Positions 34,458 to 47,480 of a stretch of 64,000 nt of DNA are shown piece by piece. The position numbers were made by a program, and so were the translations under genes. The stretch's first letter is position 1; every line of letters begins with the position of its first letter. Source of the stretch: Sipunculus nudus (lineage: Eukaryota; Annelida; Sipuncula; Golfingiida; Sipunculidae); the NCBI GenBank assembly GCA_026874595.1, contig CM049319.1, forward strand, positions 1,181,501-1,245,500, given 5' to 3'. The notes under the pieces are model-generated. The model made no database searches, was not told the origin of the DNA, and saw only the letters and a program-made list of their open reading frames with translations.

Positions 34458-37400
34458 ACTTCTAGTATCCCATAGAATAATTAAAAAAATTAATACAAAA
34501 GTTCGAGTATTTGAATAATTAATCCATTGATGCCATGAAACCAGGATGGGGGGGGGGGGGGTCCCCCGACGTTTAACTTTCACAGACTACTGGCCTTAAC
34601 TCTAGTACAAATGCACCAATGAAATATATGTAATCTTTATCCTCATATAAAGTCTATAGCGATATACAAACAACATATCAAAGAAACACCCACATACTTC
34701 TTCCTTCAGCGTTATAGGAGCATAAAAATAAGGAGGAGGAAAACTGGGAAAAGGCAGCATGGACCGGAGGTAACGATAGAGAGGTCTAGAGCTCGGAACA
34801 AATGCGGCTGGCTTGAACAAAAAGACGGTTGACTTTAGTAGTAAGCCGGGTTTCGTGGGTCGACTCGAGTAGCAAAATATCGGTTGGCTTAAACTAACCT
34901 GAAAGCCTATAAATCTGACGATGTAACAAAGTACCAATTATTTTTAACAGATAATCTATAATACTTGTGACATATTGCATCCATTAACATTTAACTGTTT
35001 GTGATTAAATATCGAGTATAATTTATACTGTTGGTTTCATTAGAAACCCTTTCATACTTGAACAATCACACCGTTTCCTTTCAGTGACAAGAGAAAAAGT
35101 GGCCCATACAGTCATAAGGCTCAGCAAAATTTGACATACAGGTGGCGCATGTGTTCATTATTGATAATACGATCTGGTGAAAAATATCTTTGAATAATGG
35201 GTAGAATGATATCCAGAGTGCTCAAAGACATACACAGAGGTCGTAGTGACCTAGTTTCAGGTGTCCAGGGAGATTTGTTATGGCCGGCCATGGGTTTTAA
35301 GTAAGTGGATTCCAGGTCCAGCAGTTACGATTTGTGCCCCGTTAATGGACGGACAGACAGAAGGACGACGGACAGAGTGATTTCTATTGCTCTACTCAGA
35401 AGACTTTCAGTGAGCTGAGCTAATAAGAAAACCTGAACATTGTTACAAATAATGTTCTTCAGATAAGGCCCTTGAAATACACAACTGTAATAGCTATATG
35501 GAGCTACAAAGCAGGGAGATCTTCTCTTTATGAAAACAGTATATAATTGACGTGTATGAAAGACACAACATTCAGCCTTATAGACCCACATGGAGTATAA
35601 AAGGGGCCGCAAGATGGCGAAGCTGTCAGTCATTGAAATTTAAATACCTGTCAAGACGCATCGCCCGAAATCATGTAAAAAGTCATCATGCTTGAATTCT
35701 AGGCCATTATTCAGTATAATATTTGTCTGACATACGCATTTTAACTCAAGGAATCTAATGTGACCATTTAAAGATCATACGTTATATATTTTCTCCAATA
35801 TCTGACGATGTTGCTCACCAGCCGGCCAGCTGTCAGTGCCGATCACCGATCGCCCCCGGCTAGGAAAGACTGGATAAATTTAGTTTAGTCGAGCGAGTTT
35901 CTCTCTCAGACAAAACGTATGCCTTATTGATGCATCAAATATTATTGTTCTCATTTTTAAAGTGATAAAATCAAGTATTATTTTAGATATTCCCAGTTCT
36001 AGTGCCGAGGCGGACTGTCAGGTTGCATAGGTTTGAAATGGCAGTTGGGGGGTCACGTGACATGACACCCCCAATGTAAACAATAACAGACTGCACGTGT
36101 TTTAGTGGGCGTTGCCTGGTCTTTTGCCTCCACAAAACATAGTGGAATCAGTGTAGTTACATTGAACCTCTTCTTCTACTGAACTGATTTTTTTCTGCTC
36201 TTGAAACACCTCATGGGGGCATATATCTGTTTAATTATAAATTCAACTGAAGGACGACTGCTGATATTATGAACATCTAAAGATGGTAGCATGGAAATAT
36301 TTTTATTTAGTATTTCATAAAAAACAATCATGAAATATATTATTAATTCAGGATGACCATAATTAATTGCAGAAAGCACACAAATCGGAATGACGCTGTC
36401 GACTTAACTATTAGATATTATTCATATTTTAAATAATTTCACAATATATGTTTATGTTATCTGTAACAAAACAAATTTATCGCCACACACACATATATAT
36501 AACTTAAATAACTTATTCTAAATAGTTATCTCAACTTTTCTCTGTGTTAGGCTATATAGTGTATGGCGTCCGCATGGTCATTAAAAAATGGACACTAAAC
36601 ATGTTCAGTGAATTATTTTTCTAGTCCCTCGCCTTATACCAATCACGTGAAGAATGCTATTGGTTTATTTTTCCCAGCTGTCAGGATCGGGTCACCTATC
36701 AGTTGATTTCACGACAAGGTTAAATTCAACAATTTCACGCCATGGAGACTGTACATCAGATGATTAATAAATGAATTTGCAGCCTCAGAATTTAAAAAAC
36801 ATTTCATATTTGACCAATCTCATCAGGATCTGTATTAATCAGATTCATAGTTTAAGATAGGCCTAATACAAACCCAAAATGATTTACATCATCACAAAAA
36901 AATAACCAAGTTGTATAAATATTAACTCAAAGAGAAAGGTTATTTTTCAAAATGTATGTGGTCTTATATATGTGAATCAGGTATGCTGAATAAAGAATGG
37001 GTCATGTATACATGTATCGGTAAGTATATGTGTGTGCCGACTATTGTGGTAATATTATAAATTATGACACAAATATTTTAGAAATATTTTTTTTTATCTA
37101 AATAATAAAATGAAGGTTTACCTAATTATCCACTTTAATTAATATTTTTATTTTTTGCATTGCTAAAAGATGTATATTTTGTTTATGCAAAATTGCTATT
37201 TTAACAATGGGCTTCGCCATTTTATGAAAACATAGCTGTCCACAATGACAGCTATAAAATATACCTGGTTTGTCCGTGTAGGTTTCCAGCCCTCACTGGA
37301 TTATAGCACTTGCAAAAAGCCCTTATACATTTTCAAAGAGGTTATGTTATCTCCTCTTTTTCTTTTCTTTTTTTTGTCTGTCTTGTATAGCTTCAGTGTA

Positions 37401-37599
37401 ATAAATCTTGATGAAAGACAGGTCTTGTGACAAGGATAGATTTGATTTAATTTTTAAAGTCGCAGATGCAGGATTCTTTCTGCATCGGTCCACCATTTGG
37501 TGGACACATATGGCACTATTAACAATTTTCCTCGTATTTCTTGGCACACACTGATTGATACATTCACGTAGGTAACCATGCTTGTTAATATACATTCAC

Positions 37600-37600
<1 letters not shown>
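34458..37600. other. Unassigned intergenic DNA
   Basis: No recognisable gene. Open frames at 34602-34937 (-) and 35325-35633 (-) have no known motif. At about 35310-35348 a single diverged relative of the 53-bp minisatellite unit occurs (CAGTTACGATTTGTG, then CCCCGTTAATGGA). A 10-bp palindrome GTCACGTGAC containing a CACGTG E-box lies at 36052-36061. Confidence 0.45.
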
Positions 37601-37601
<1 letters not shown>

Positions 37602-37660
<59 letters not shown>

Positions 37661-37671
37661 TATATATATCC
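37602..37671. repeat. (TA)n microsatellite, interrupted
   Basis: About 24 TA repeats, then CACACACA and a second short TA run. Confidence 0.95.
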
Positions 37672-37689
37672 CGAATTCTAAACTTCGTT

Positions 37690-39714
37690 TTCTTTTTTTG
37701 GGGGGGTAGAGGTTTCCTCACCCGGACTTAAAACAATCCAGTTTCAGTTTTGAACCTTTAAAAAGCCTCCTCTAATATTACATTGCCTCATGGAAAGTAA
37801 TTGTAATTTTGATCATAAAATAGGCCTACTGCTCGTCATAACCAACTTTCATCTGAATGTGCATGCACGCGTTGAACCTCTGTGGTGTTACATTGTTACA
37901 TACCAAAACCGCAATGTCACAATGTCAACAAAATTGCTGAAAATAAAAATACTCATATTCTGTGAATTTTTATTCATTTATGCCCATGCAAAGTTGCAAC
38001 GACACATATCCAGTTTCTATCTTTGGTAAAAAGTGGGGATATTTCGTGAATGAAGAAGTTGGCTTACATGTGGTCGGTAATATAAAAAATCCAAATCAGG
38101 CTATTTAAAATCTCTATGGAGACAATAATGTGTAAATTGAACTTTATTGTTCTTATTAAATATTTGCTCTCAAAAAATTTTTGGATGACAAAACTCGGGG
38201 AATCTTCGATACCACATCTCTGATCATGCACATGGCTTGCTTCCAAACGAAGTCTTGTTTCAGCAAACCCCGCAAGTGCAGTAAAAAACATCTGTCTTAT
38301 AATAACTAACGTTTCTACCGTCATGCTGATATACATTTCATGCAAAACTTTCAATGTGTCAGCGTCTTCAAAACTACATATAAAGCGCGGTAATCATACA
38401 GTACGAAAATAGGTCGATGCCGCTGCCGGTCATGTCCATATTTTCAATGCCGGCGACCATGTTCGTTTTTCCAGTCACGCGTGGACTGCAATTACAGTAT
38501 GTGACACATATTTAAGTGAATTTCTGTAATGACCACTAACACGCGCCTACCTTCTTCACTTGGTACATCATTTTATAAATTCCTACAAACACACGTGTTA
38601 AAGAACTAGTGCGTACATCACTCGATCGGCCATGAGGCCGCGAGTAGCCCAGTGTCAACATGTGCTCGCGTTTCGAGGTCATGTCAAACCGGAAGGCTGA
38701 CGTAATCCCATCATCCAAAGGGAAATCGACGTGCGTTAAACCTCAAGCAGCGTTTAGAAAATAAAAATTAATGGTTTATTACGTTTAACGAGGATACATT
38801 TCTTGTCAATTGCTGTTTATATAATCCTGCACTGCAGTAATCTGCCGAGCTCACGCAAGTACACGTGCTTGATCATTTTGCCAAACACCATGTCGCTCCG
38901 CCTCAATTACCATATAAGGAAGACGCGCACTGCGCATGCGACCCGATCCGCCGAGACGGACGCTCGTTTGTCATTGGCTATGAGGCCGATGCCAGAAAAC
39001 TGATTCTCTGAGCCATTCACTACGCAAAGTTTGCCGAACTGATTTCAAAAGGCCGAAGCGTAGTGAATGACTCTGAGCCTGACAACGACACGCCAATGTT
39101 GCAAATCGCTGATTTTATTTTTAGGGGTGTCAGACTTAAACATTTATAAAAATACGGCCTTACTTCAACTTTGTCAGTAAGCATCAAATCAACAAAATTA
39201 ACTTTGTATTAGTCTGTGCATGTTTCGGGTAGTTTTAATATTAAACGATTTATATTTTTGTATTAATTTTTATCTCAAGCCAACCTTATCTGCAAAAGAA
39301 AAAAACCGACTTAATGGATTATCGGCGGCGCCTCGTGATAAGCTGAACTCGTCGCGGCTTGATCTTAACTCTGCTGGCGGCGGCGCAAAATGGCGGCGAC
39401 GCCGGGATCTAGAGATGTCAAGGGAGTTGGATTTCCTCTGGAAAATGAATAACATTTTATGACTCGTACCCAAAGGCAAAAAAAATAAAAGGTATGGTTT
39501 TAAGGCACCGCCCACGTCAATTTAACCCCCCCCCCCCCCCCCCATCCAAAATTTTTATTTTGATTTCGTCTTTCAAGAAGATAAAATATTACAATTTTGA
39601 TAAGTTTTCCTTTGTAATGTAGTGCTTTTACCTGTTTAGAAAAAAATATGTTATTATGATGCTTCTCCCTTATCATATGACATTTTTATCGAAACATGAA
39701 AAAGGAAATAATGC
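37690..39714. other. Unassigned DNA with a GC-rich, CpG-containing stretch
   Basis: Mostly featureless. At 39007-39025 and 39058-39076 a 19-bp inverted repeat (TCTGAGCCATTCACTACGC, 2 mismatches) could form a hairpin with a 32-nt loop. At about 39320-39420 the base composition turns GC-rich and contains CAAAATGGCGGC, a match to the YY1-type core-promoter motif, but no gene can be attached. A poly-C run lies at 39526-39543. Confidence 0.4.
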
Positions 39715-39925
39715 GATGCTGCCCGGAGCACATTGCAATGTAAACACATGCAGCGATTCTGCCCGGAGCACATTGCAATGTAAACATATGCAGCGATGCT
39801 GCCCGGAGCACATTGCAATGTAAACACATGCAGCGATGCTGCCCGGAGCACAATATTATGTAAACCCATGCAGTGATGCTGCTGGGAGCGCATTATAATG
39901 CAAACACATTCAGTGATGCTGTGTT
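39715..39925. repeat. 40-bp tandem repeat, about 5 copies
   Basis: GCCCGGAGCACATTGCAATG, then TAAACACATGCAGCGATGCT, repeats every 40 bp (for example 39721 and 39761). The last two units are degenerate. Confidence 0.92.
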
Positions 39926-40032
39926 TGCTTGAACAAATATGTTTTAAAACCAATCTATGATACAGACAAACACTGCTGATAATGTGAAATGAAACAGTAT
40001 GGTGCTGATGCAGTGAAATGACACAATCTACA

Positions 40033-42450
40033 CTTATTTATTTATTAATTTATTGATATACATTACTTTACGAGGGTATTATACAAACCGAATGAGTGCT
40101 TAGGCACTAATCTCACTTAGGGCCCTCGAGAAAGATTATAAATAGCATAAATGTTTGTACATACATGAGTAAATACACATATATAAAAACTTGATCCGCA
40201 AATCACAAGCCACTTCATACATAATTTAATAAGTAGCTTAAAACATAAAATATTCTATGATGAAACAGAAAGATCAGTCTGAATCTGAAGTATATATTGT
40301 TTAGTGCCCGTTTAAAAGAGAGTAGTCCCACTGAACCCTTCACTGATTCTAGAAGATTATTCCACATACTCGCAATCGTGAATTGCCTCCCGCATCGTCT
40401 CCGTGCAGGCAAAAGGCAGAGCCAGTCTTTTCTCAGAATAAGATCTTAAGGAATACCGAGAGCTTACTTGCTCAATAGGAAAAAGACTAAGTATGTACAT
40501 AGGAGTAAGCGAGTTAAACACCTTAAACATGACAGTACATTTGTGATATTTACATGCGTAATATGAGTACGCCAAGACAATGAGATGTCGATATGTACAT
40601 CTAGAAGTTTGATTTGTTCCACATTTAGTATCATCACACCATTTATAAGTACATGAAGATTTCTTGTATGAATTTGTCTCTTACGCTGCTTTTGGTATCA
40701 TCACACCATTTATAAGTACATGAAGATTTCTTGTATGAATTTGTCTCTTACGCTGCTTTTGGTATCATCACACCATTTATAAGTACATGAAGATTTCTTG
40801 TATGAATTTGTCTCTTACGCTGCTTTTGGTATCATCACACCATTTATAAGTACATGAAGACTTCTTGTAGGAATTTGTCTCTTACGCTGCTTTTGGTATC
40901 ATCACACCATTTATAAGTTTTTTAAGATTTCTTGTCTAAATTTGTTTCTACGCTGAGATGAACATGTTATCATTGCCTATGTTTTCTTGGTATTGACGAC
41001 AAATCTGTTGGTTGTACACCATGTGTTAACTTTAGACAAAGCCCAAATCAGAGCTGCCTCAATGTCAGATATATTTTATTAGATAAATATAATGTTGTGT
41101 AATCTGCAAACATTTCCATTCAACAATGAGTGAGATGAAGTGGCAAATCATTAATATATAAAGAAGAAACATAAGAAGGCCGAGGATTGAGCCTTGTAGT
41201 ACTCAAGACACACAAAACACGGGAGTTGATATTTTCCTAAGATAACTAACGGACTTGACGCGATCTTAAATGTAAGACTCAAACCATTTCATAGTGGTAT
41301 TCGAACATGTTTTCTTTCAAATCAAAGGCTTCAAAGAAGTCTATTGCTAAGCAACCAAAAAGATATCCTTGATCGATAGAATAAACCCAATCATTAACTC
41401 TAGTGAGGCAAATTTGGCAAGAATGCAGCGTTCTGAAGCCAGATTGACTCGATGTTATTAGACCGCAAGAAATAAGTACAAAATAATATAAAGAAGTGAT
41501 TATAACCAGTTTTTCTGGGAATTTTGATAAACAGCTGAGAACTCAAATCGTTCTATAATTGTCAGGGATTTTTGCACCGTCTCTTTCTGTATTGCGCTCA
41601 CGTTAACCCTTTTCAACAATCCAGGAAACAATTCGGACTGCAAGGAAATATTAAATATTTTCGTTAGTACAAACCGCCGCCGTAAGAAATTGCAGGGAGA
41701 TACTATATCGCTTTGTATTTATCTAGCTTCTGTAATTCGTTGTATACAAATCGACATGAAATTATTAGTATATTGAAAAGGTTCTGGTTATCGACTTTTT
41801 CATGTACATATGTCAAGAGTTCGAGTGTTCGCTCATAGTCTACAACGTATGTCGAATCTACAAACCTGTTAACAGCTTCTGCAAAATGGGAATTGGAAAG
41901 TGTAGCAATTTCAGATGAGCTGGTCAAATTTTCACCATTTAAATGCATACACGGTGCACTCGACCTCTGGGTTTCCAGTATTTCTTTCATGTGACGCTAA
42001 GAATTATAGATATCACCGGCAAAAGTATTTAAAACATCTTTTTAAACATCTCGACAGTAGTTCCGCTTGGCTTGTTTCATTCTGTTAGTAACCTTGTTAT
42101 GGTAGTGCTTGTAATGTGAAAATCTAGCAGAGCGTTTGGAGGAGTCCCTGGGATGTCTGAGATTATTAATATCTTCGGTAAACCATTTTGGTTGAGAAAT
42201 GTTTGTTTGACTCTCTTACATTTGATGGGTACATGCGCATCAACAATATTCTTAAATATGTTTGTAAATCGTCAATAGCTTCATGAACATGATCTGTCTC
42301 GGTGTCTTTAAAACCAAAGTATTTAACAAAAGTGTGTTGTTTGTCACCAGCTCAGATGAGCATGTGAAGTAAGTCATTACCACTTTTTTTATATTTGGTA
42401 AACGCTCCAGGTCGTGGGCTTTAAGTGACTTTTGCTTTAACTTGCATATT
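40033..42450 (-). mobile_element. Degraded APE-type LINE fragment, antisense
   Basis: Read on the minus strand from about 42450 down to 40033. The linker after the endonuclease is WFTEDINNLRHPRDSSKRSA with MKQAKRNYC (about 42220-42050), followed by LNGENLTSSSEIATLSNSHF (41703-41990). RT motif A, CLAIDFFEAFD, is near 41330. A decayed motif B/C with YINDLPLHLTH and FADYTT is near 41100-41190, and the pol C-terminus is FKVFNSLTPMYILSLFP and FTIASMWNNLLESVKGSVGL, then FKRAL (40215-40575). The 3' terminus is an AAATAAATAAG tail at about 40033. Many stops and frameshifts show it is inactive. The N-terminal endonuclease is missing or unrecognisable. Confidence 0.85.
40628..40935. repeat. 67-bp tandem repeat inside the LINE, about 4.5 copies
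   Basis: GTATCATCACACCATTTATA recurs at 40628, 40695, 40762, 40829 and 40896, exactly 67 bp apart, with nearly identical units. The amplification lies inside the antisense RT region, so it arose after the LINE inserted. Confidence 0.95.
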
Positions 42451-44734
42451 CGATGTACCTGGTTCTTTTTTCAAAAGTTTTAATTTTACAGGGGTTGGTT
42501 CCTCTAAAGTTAGATAGGTATATATGGAAGCCGCACCCAGCATAACCTGCTTATCAATGCTACATTAATAAAAAATGTTTCTGAATAAGTTTGAAAAAAA
42601 AATTGAAAAAAAAATTATTTGAAGAAATTACATGACTGTATATGGAATAATGAAAGTTTATGAAAGATAATTTGAATAAATTGAAGCTCAATACCGATCT
42701 TTTTAGTTGTCCATTGTTGGAGGTTTTAGGTATGATAACAAAAACATTTATGTCGTTTAAGGCTCTTGCACTCGAAAAATCAACTGAAAATGCCAATGCG
42801 GAAAGACAGGTTCAGGCAAATGGCCCCTACAGTATTAAATGCTTGTCCTGAGCTTTGTTTATATTCACCAGGTTGATCGGAAACTGATGATGCGCCCAGA
42901 TAAACGGCAAGTTCACATCTTTCGGTACAGGAAATAACTTCAGCCTTGGATCGTTGCTTTGTCTTTAATCAAATTAACGCAATGTTAATATCCGGATTAC
43001 TCAGAAAATCTGCAGAGGGTTAGTGTAAAACTATGTGATCAATTAATTAAATTTTGGAGGTAACAAGAATCGACAAGAATTCCTTTGTCCCCATGTAGAA
43101 GCCGCTTTGATGTTAAAACCGGGTCACTGAAGCGTGACAGTGTTTATACTTGATAAGTGTACACTTGAACACATGACTGATAAGGAGATTCTGGTGGAGG
43201 TTTTTTTTTTTTTTTACTCCGACAGCAGAATCTACTTGTTAATAGAGTACCTATCAGTTAAAAGATGTACTGGTGATATATTTTCATTTTTCAAAGTCCC
43301 TAGAAGTTGCTGAGCCAATACAAATGAGCCAATACATCCACCCCGACCCCCACCCCTCTCGAACAGTGTTTAAGTTTTACGGCTTTCAACAAACTTTTTC
43401 CAAACAACCCACATACTGGATGAACTATTGAAACCATGGTTATAAAAATATATTTAAGAATGTTTAGAAACCAACATACCTGTTAACTCTTAAAAAAAGC
43501 CAAACTGAGGTCGTGTAATTGGTCGTATAGTGTTACCCCTACTGAAATTAAGCGCTCGCTTTGAAAGTGCAGTCATGTGCTCTTTGTTTTGAATTAAAAA
43601 GCTTTACTTTCTGTTTAGGGAAGTATTGCACTATTGCACCGCGAATTGCACAATACGTTCTGCGGCTAGTGAGCACGAAAGACAGGAAAATCCCCAAAGC
43701 GCCTCCTGAATAAACGTGAAGGACCTTAAAGCACAAAAGAAATAGGAGCATCTATTATTATAATTATTAATTATGCAGCTTAATAAGGCATAAATCTGCA
43801 AAATAAAAGAGAACAACGCGGATAGGTGTGCAGAATTTGGAGAGTTAGGAGAGCGGAAGTAGCCGCTGTAAACCATCGTCTAGAAAAAGCCAATATTAAT
43901 TATATAGATATGTATGATCCTACTACTATTTTCTCTTGGCTGGAGAACAAAGGTTATCGTTACTTAGATTCAATGCACCCCGGGGGCTCCCTCAGCCCGT
44001 ACGCTCCCGAGGCAGCGGAAATCTTACTCTTCTAAAGAAGCAACTGATTTCACGCTGCCAGCCTTGACCGTTTATGATATATTTAGACACCAGATGGCGG
44101 TTCGTTGTCCGCTGAAAAACACGTGCGTATGATGTGACAAGCAGCTAACGAGATGCCAGTAAACAAACACTCGACAGGCACCCTGGCTCCGCCCATAGCT
44201 GCGCTTCAAGCGCCGTTTGAAGACAGTTTACGGTCGAATTTTAATTGCTCCCTCTGCATTCTCGCATCATCGACCGATTCGATTCTGACAGTATGACTGT
44301 GTTAGCTTAGCCATGTATCTGTTGTCTGCAGAACTGAAACCAGCAAGCGAGGTGTGCACGCAGCCTTTGTTGTTACGTTTCGTTTGAATTACAGCTCAAC
44401 GGACGGGCATCCTATGTGCCCAAGGCCCTAAGCAAAGCACGTCTGCGGCAATTCTCTCCGAGAATGTGGCCTGTTCAGACGGTTACCGGGACGTTGAACT
44501 GTCACTTAAAACGAAATGGACATGATTGACTCCGTGAATTCCTCGCTTGGCCGTGTCTTCCAGCACAAGGTCTCATCTGATTGGACAAAATACAGTGCTC
44601 CCCTCTGGTGTAGCAATTCGGGAAACGTGGTCATAACAAACAGCGCTTACCATATAGGCAGCAGGCCTATAGTTAAAGCGCTGGGTAAAGAGCGTACCTC
44701 AGCGCGAAGCTGATCGGGTTGTTTTAGAGGATTA
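42451..44734. other. Unassigned DNA; one unrecognised open frame
   Basis: No domain is recognised. The frame at 43826-44035 (+) includes AEVAAVNHRLEKANINYIDM and ends GGSLSPYAPEAAEILLF; it reads like a protein fragment, possibly from a mobile element, but I cannot name it. An inverted repeat of about 20 bp, CAGCGCTTACCATATAGGC against GGCCTATAGTTAAAGCGCTG, lies at about 44642-44686. Confidence 0.4.
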
Positions 44735-44739
44735 TGAGC

Positions 44740-44982
44740 TATCTCGTGGAATTCGTGGAGTCTTAATGTAACATGCATTCCTATATATGTTTTCCTTGAA
44801 ATTTTAGCGGGAGTGGACGACATTCCTGCCGAGGATGCGGAACGACCACTGAAAGATTTAGAAGAGGGAATGTTTGTTCTTTGTGACTCCGTTTTCGGTC
44901 GCCAGTCTTGAGCTACTGTTCATGATGCGCAATTACAAACAAGCAACATTAACACCAACGCTACACTGCCTGTATGTTCCAT
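44740..44982 (-). pseudogene. Truncated duplicate of the 5' end of the SMB-7TM receptor gene
   Basis: The minus-strand frame from the ATG at 44982 parallels the receptor N-terminus: the signal-peptide core LMLLVCNCAS (LMLLFCNCAS in the receptor), ESQRTNIPSSKSFSGRSASS (ESQRTVTPSSNSFAGQSASS) and GMHVTLRLHEFHE (GMYVTLRLHELHE). A TGA at 44920-44922, codon 21, interrupts the signal peptide, and three codons are inserted before GMHVT. Homology ends near 44735, so the somatomedin-B and 7TM parts are absent. It is a dead 5' fragment carried by the segmental duplication. Confidence 0.88.
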
Positions 44983-46008
44983 GTTTGTCCACTGCTCCGG
45001 AAAACTCGACAAGTTGATCTGTCTCGGAATGCAATAACGGTGTCCTATTTATTCGTTTTAGGGTTGACATTGTCCCCTTTTGTCTAATGTTACTGTGTCT
45101 TTGTCAATATTCACAAAAATTCATATAATCCGTTTGGTCAGGCAAATGCACCGGATGGATGAGCAAAGCACATTTATCCAATTAAATAAAGTGTATGGTA
45201 GTAATGAAAGGCTGTCAGGCGATGGGAGTGATTGTGTGTCAATCAGAATTTATGATAAAAATGCACTGTCAATACCATTGCACTGAACCCTATTGTACTC
45301 TATCACAAATAAATGGAGGATGCTATTTCATTGCCATATGAGAAGTCATTACATGCCGCACCCAGAAATCGATAATAGTTCTCGATCACACGTTGTTACT
45401 AGATAACACTTTGCTTTTAAATGTTTCCCACAAGGCATTTACACAGTCAGTTTGTATTGGCTTCAAAAATATGACATTCTAATTAAATTTCCTATGTTTT
45501 TGTACTCTATTCTGATTTTATTATAACTAAATAATGAACTGTGTCATATGTCATTTTTACAAAAAAGACTGAAACCTAGAATTGGACGTTTTATATCGAG
45601 TAAGCAAACATTTCACGTAGTCGGCCTTGTGCACTCCGTATAATGTTCTAATACAATGTCACATTCACTGCTGCGTCAAGGGAAGAATTTTGCACCTACA
45701 AATTATTCAAAACCAAACAAAAATCTTCAAAAATCTATATCCTAAGCAGATCTAAACAGAAAAATTAACTAGAGGACCGTGGATATATGTTACCGCTACT
45801 TTTTATTAGTTATAGTTTTTAAATGATTTACTGGCCAAGCACTAGGGCTGGGTATCGGTCAACCAATTCAGGTAGAATACGTATTGACGATACGCTTCAT
45901 TTTTCTTTTTGTATCATTTCTGATTAAAAGCTTAGTGGATGAAGTTTGAATAAATAAAAAAAATATTAGTGTATCATCATTCACACGTGCTGGCTTGTCA
46001 TAGAGAAC

Positions 46009-46011
<3 letters not shown>

Positions 46012-46091
<80 letters not shown>
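46012..46091. repeat. (TA)n microsatellite
   Basis: About 40 uninterrupted TA dinucleotides. Confidence 0.97.
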
Positions 46092-46093
<2 letters not shown>

Positions 46094-46389
46094 GGTAGTG
46101 TTACCCTCCGATGTAAAGTGCTCTATGGCCTACAGACTAGGCCAGAGCGGTATAACTATAAATATAAAATTTAAAACACTAAATAACTTGCCCTGCCCTG
46201 TTATGTTCCAGTATCGCACGTGTACCCCGACCAATCCTATTGTGCACCCGAGGACAATAGGATCAGTGTCAGTCTTTCACATTCCCCCCCGCCCCCCCTC
46301 CCCGAATCGCACAAAGCATAATCTCGTAACCTCGTAGTCTCGGCTTTTCAAACCACGCCGTTAGCTTCGTTCTGACCACATTCACCTGA

Positions 46390-46451
46390 TGATCAGGTCG
46401 CATCCCGTGAAACAGACTGGTGTGAATTAACAGTGTTGTTTTTCTTCAGAG

Positions 46452-46538
<87 letters not shown>

Positions 46539-46594
46539 CGATGGAGAAAAACAACACTGTAAATTCACTACAGACTGTTTCACGGGATTCGACC

Positions 46595-46598
<4 letters not shown>
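46390..46598. repeat. Inverted repeat flanking a (TA)n core
   Basis: The arms at 46390-46450 and 46541-46598 are inverted copies with a few mismatches. Left key words are ATCCCGTGAAACAG and CAGTGTTGTTTTTC; right key words are GAAAAACAACACTG and CTGTTTCACGGGAT. The core 46453-46538 is TA repeats. A second TA run (about 46598-46626) follows. The structure suggests a fold-back MITE whose centre expanded as a microsatellite. It sits in the DNA that interrupts segmental copy A. Confidence 0.85.
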
Positions 46599-46629
<31 letters not shown>

Positions 46630-46929
46630 CCTCATCCAGTCGATCATTCGACAATATGTGGTCTTTTTAGCTCTTAAAAGGTCAAAATAAAAACTTAAGA
46701 TTTATAAATAACTTAGATATAGTTAAAGTTGAGATTGTATGTTTCATATCTATATTTGTGGGCAGTTTCAGTGTTTCATTGATACGACGATACAATATTG
46801 GAGGGGATGGATCACCGGTTGGATGTGGCGTATCGATTTGTATTTATATAGCGGTATATGGATATAGCTACCAAGCACCAAAATCTTTAATCATTTTTTT
46901 AATTTAACGGCAACCCATGAATATCAGAC

Positions 46930-47480
46930 AAGGGGGACTTCTAAATTTTATTGCCTTTACCCAAACCCAAGTCTGAACTTTACAAATCCTTATTTGCCTA
47001 TTCTTGACCTTTCCAGTGGAACAAACTGCCAGCTCATGTACGAATTCTTACGTCACTTCCCGTATTCAAAAGAGAGTTAAAGCATTTCTCTTCAAGTCCA
47101 AATACTGAATAACCGGCATTTCTGCTTCCGTGAATCATAAAAACTCTTGTGGTTTTAATGTTTATTCTTGCATATCGATATTTATCCGATATTTAAACAT
47201 TGTGGACTGTGTATGTGTCTATTGTGATTGTTTTTACATATCATGTTTCGCCGACATCCGTTTATAATATCATGTAGGATTTTAATATTTCGTGTATGTC
47301 TTATTATATACATTGTATATATAGTTCTCTAATTCATCTCATCGCCTGTTCAAATATTTTATGATCCACTTCTAATGTATTAATATATATGCAAATGTAA
47401 TAGGACCCCAATGAAAACAGCATTAAGCTGAATGGGCTTTCCTGATAAAATATATTTGTTATAAATAAATAATAAATAAA
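46930..47480 (+). mobile_element. LINE 3' end (pol C-terminus and 3' tail)
   Basis: Frame pieces near 46965-47110 read LPKPKSELYKSLFAYS, then QWNKLPAHVRILTSLPVFKR and ELKHF, the typical C-terminus of CR1-like LINE polyproteins (WN-LP, SL-FK-LK). The 3' end reads GGACCCCAATGAAAACAGC, ATTAAGCTGAATGGG and a TAAATAAATAATAAATAAA tail. It is a 5'-truncated insertion and explains part of the extra length of copy A. Confidence 0.8.

Noticed and set aside
46393-46690. Ile/Tyr-repeat open frames in both strands
   Set aside because: Translations of the TA microsatellite.
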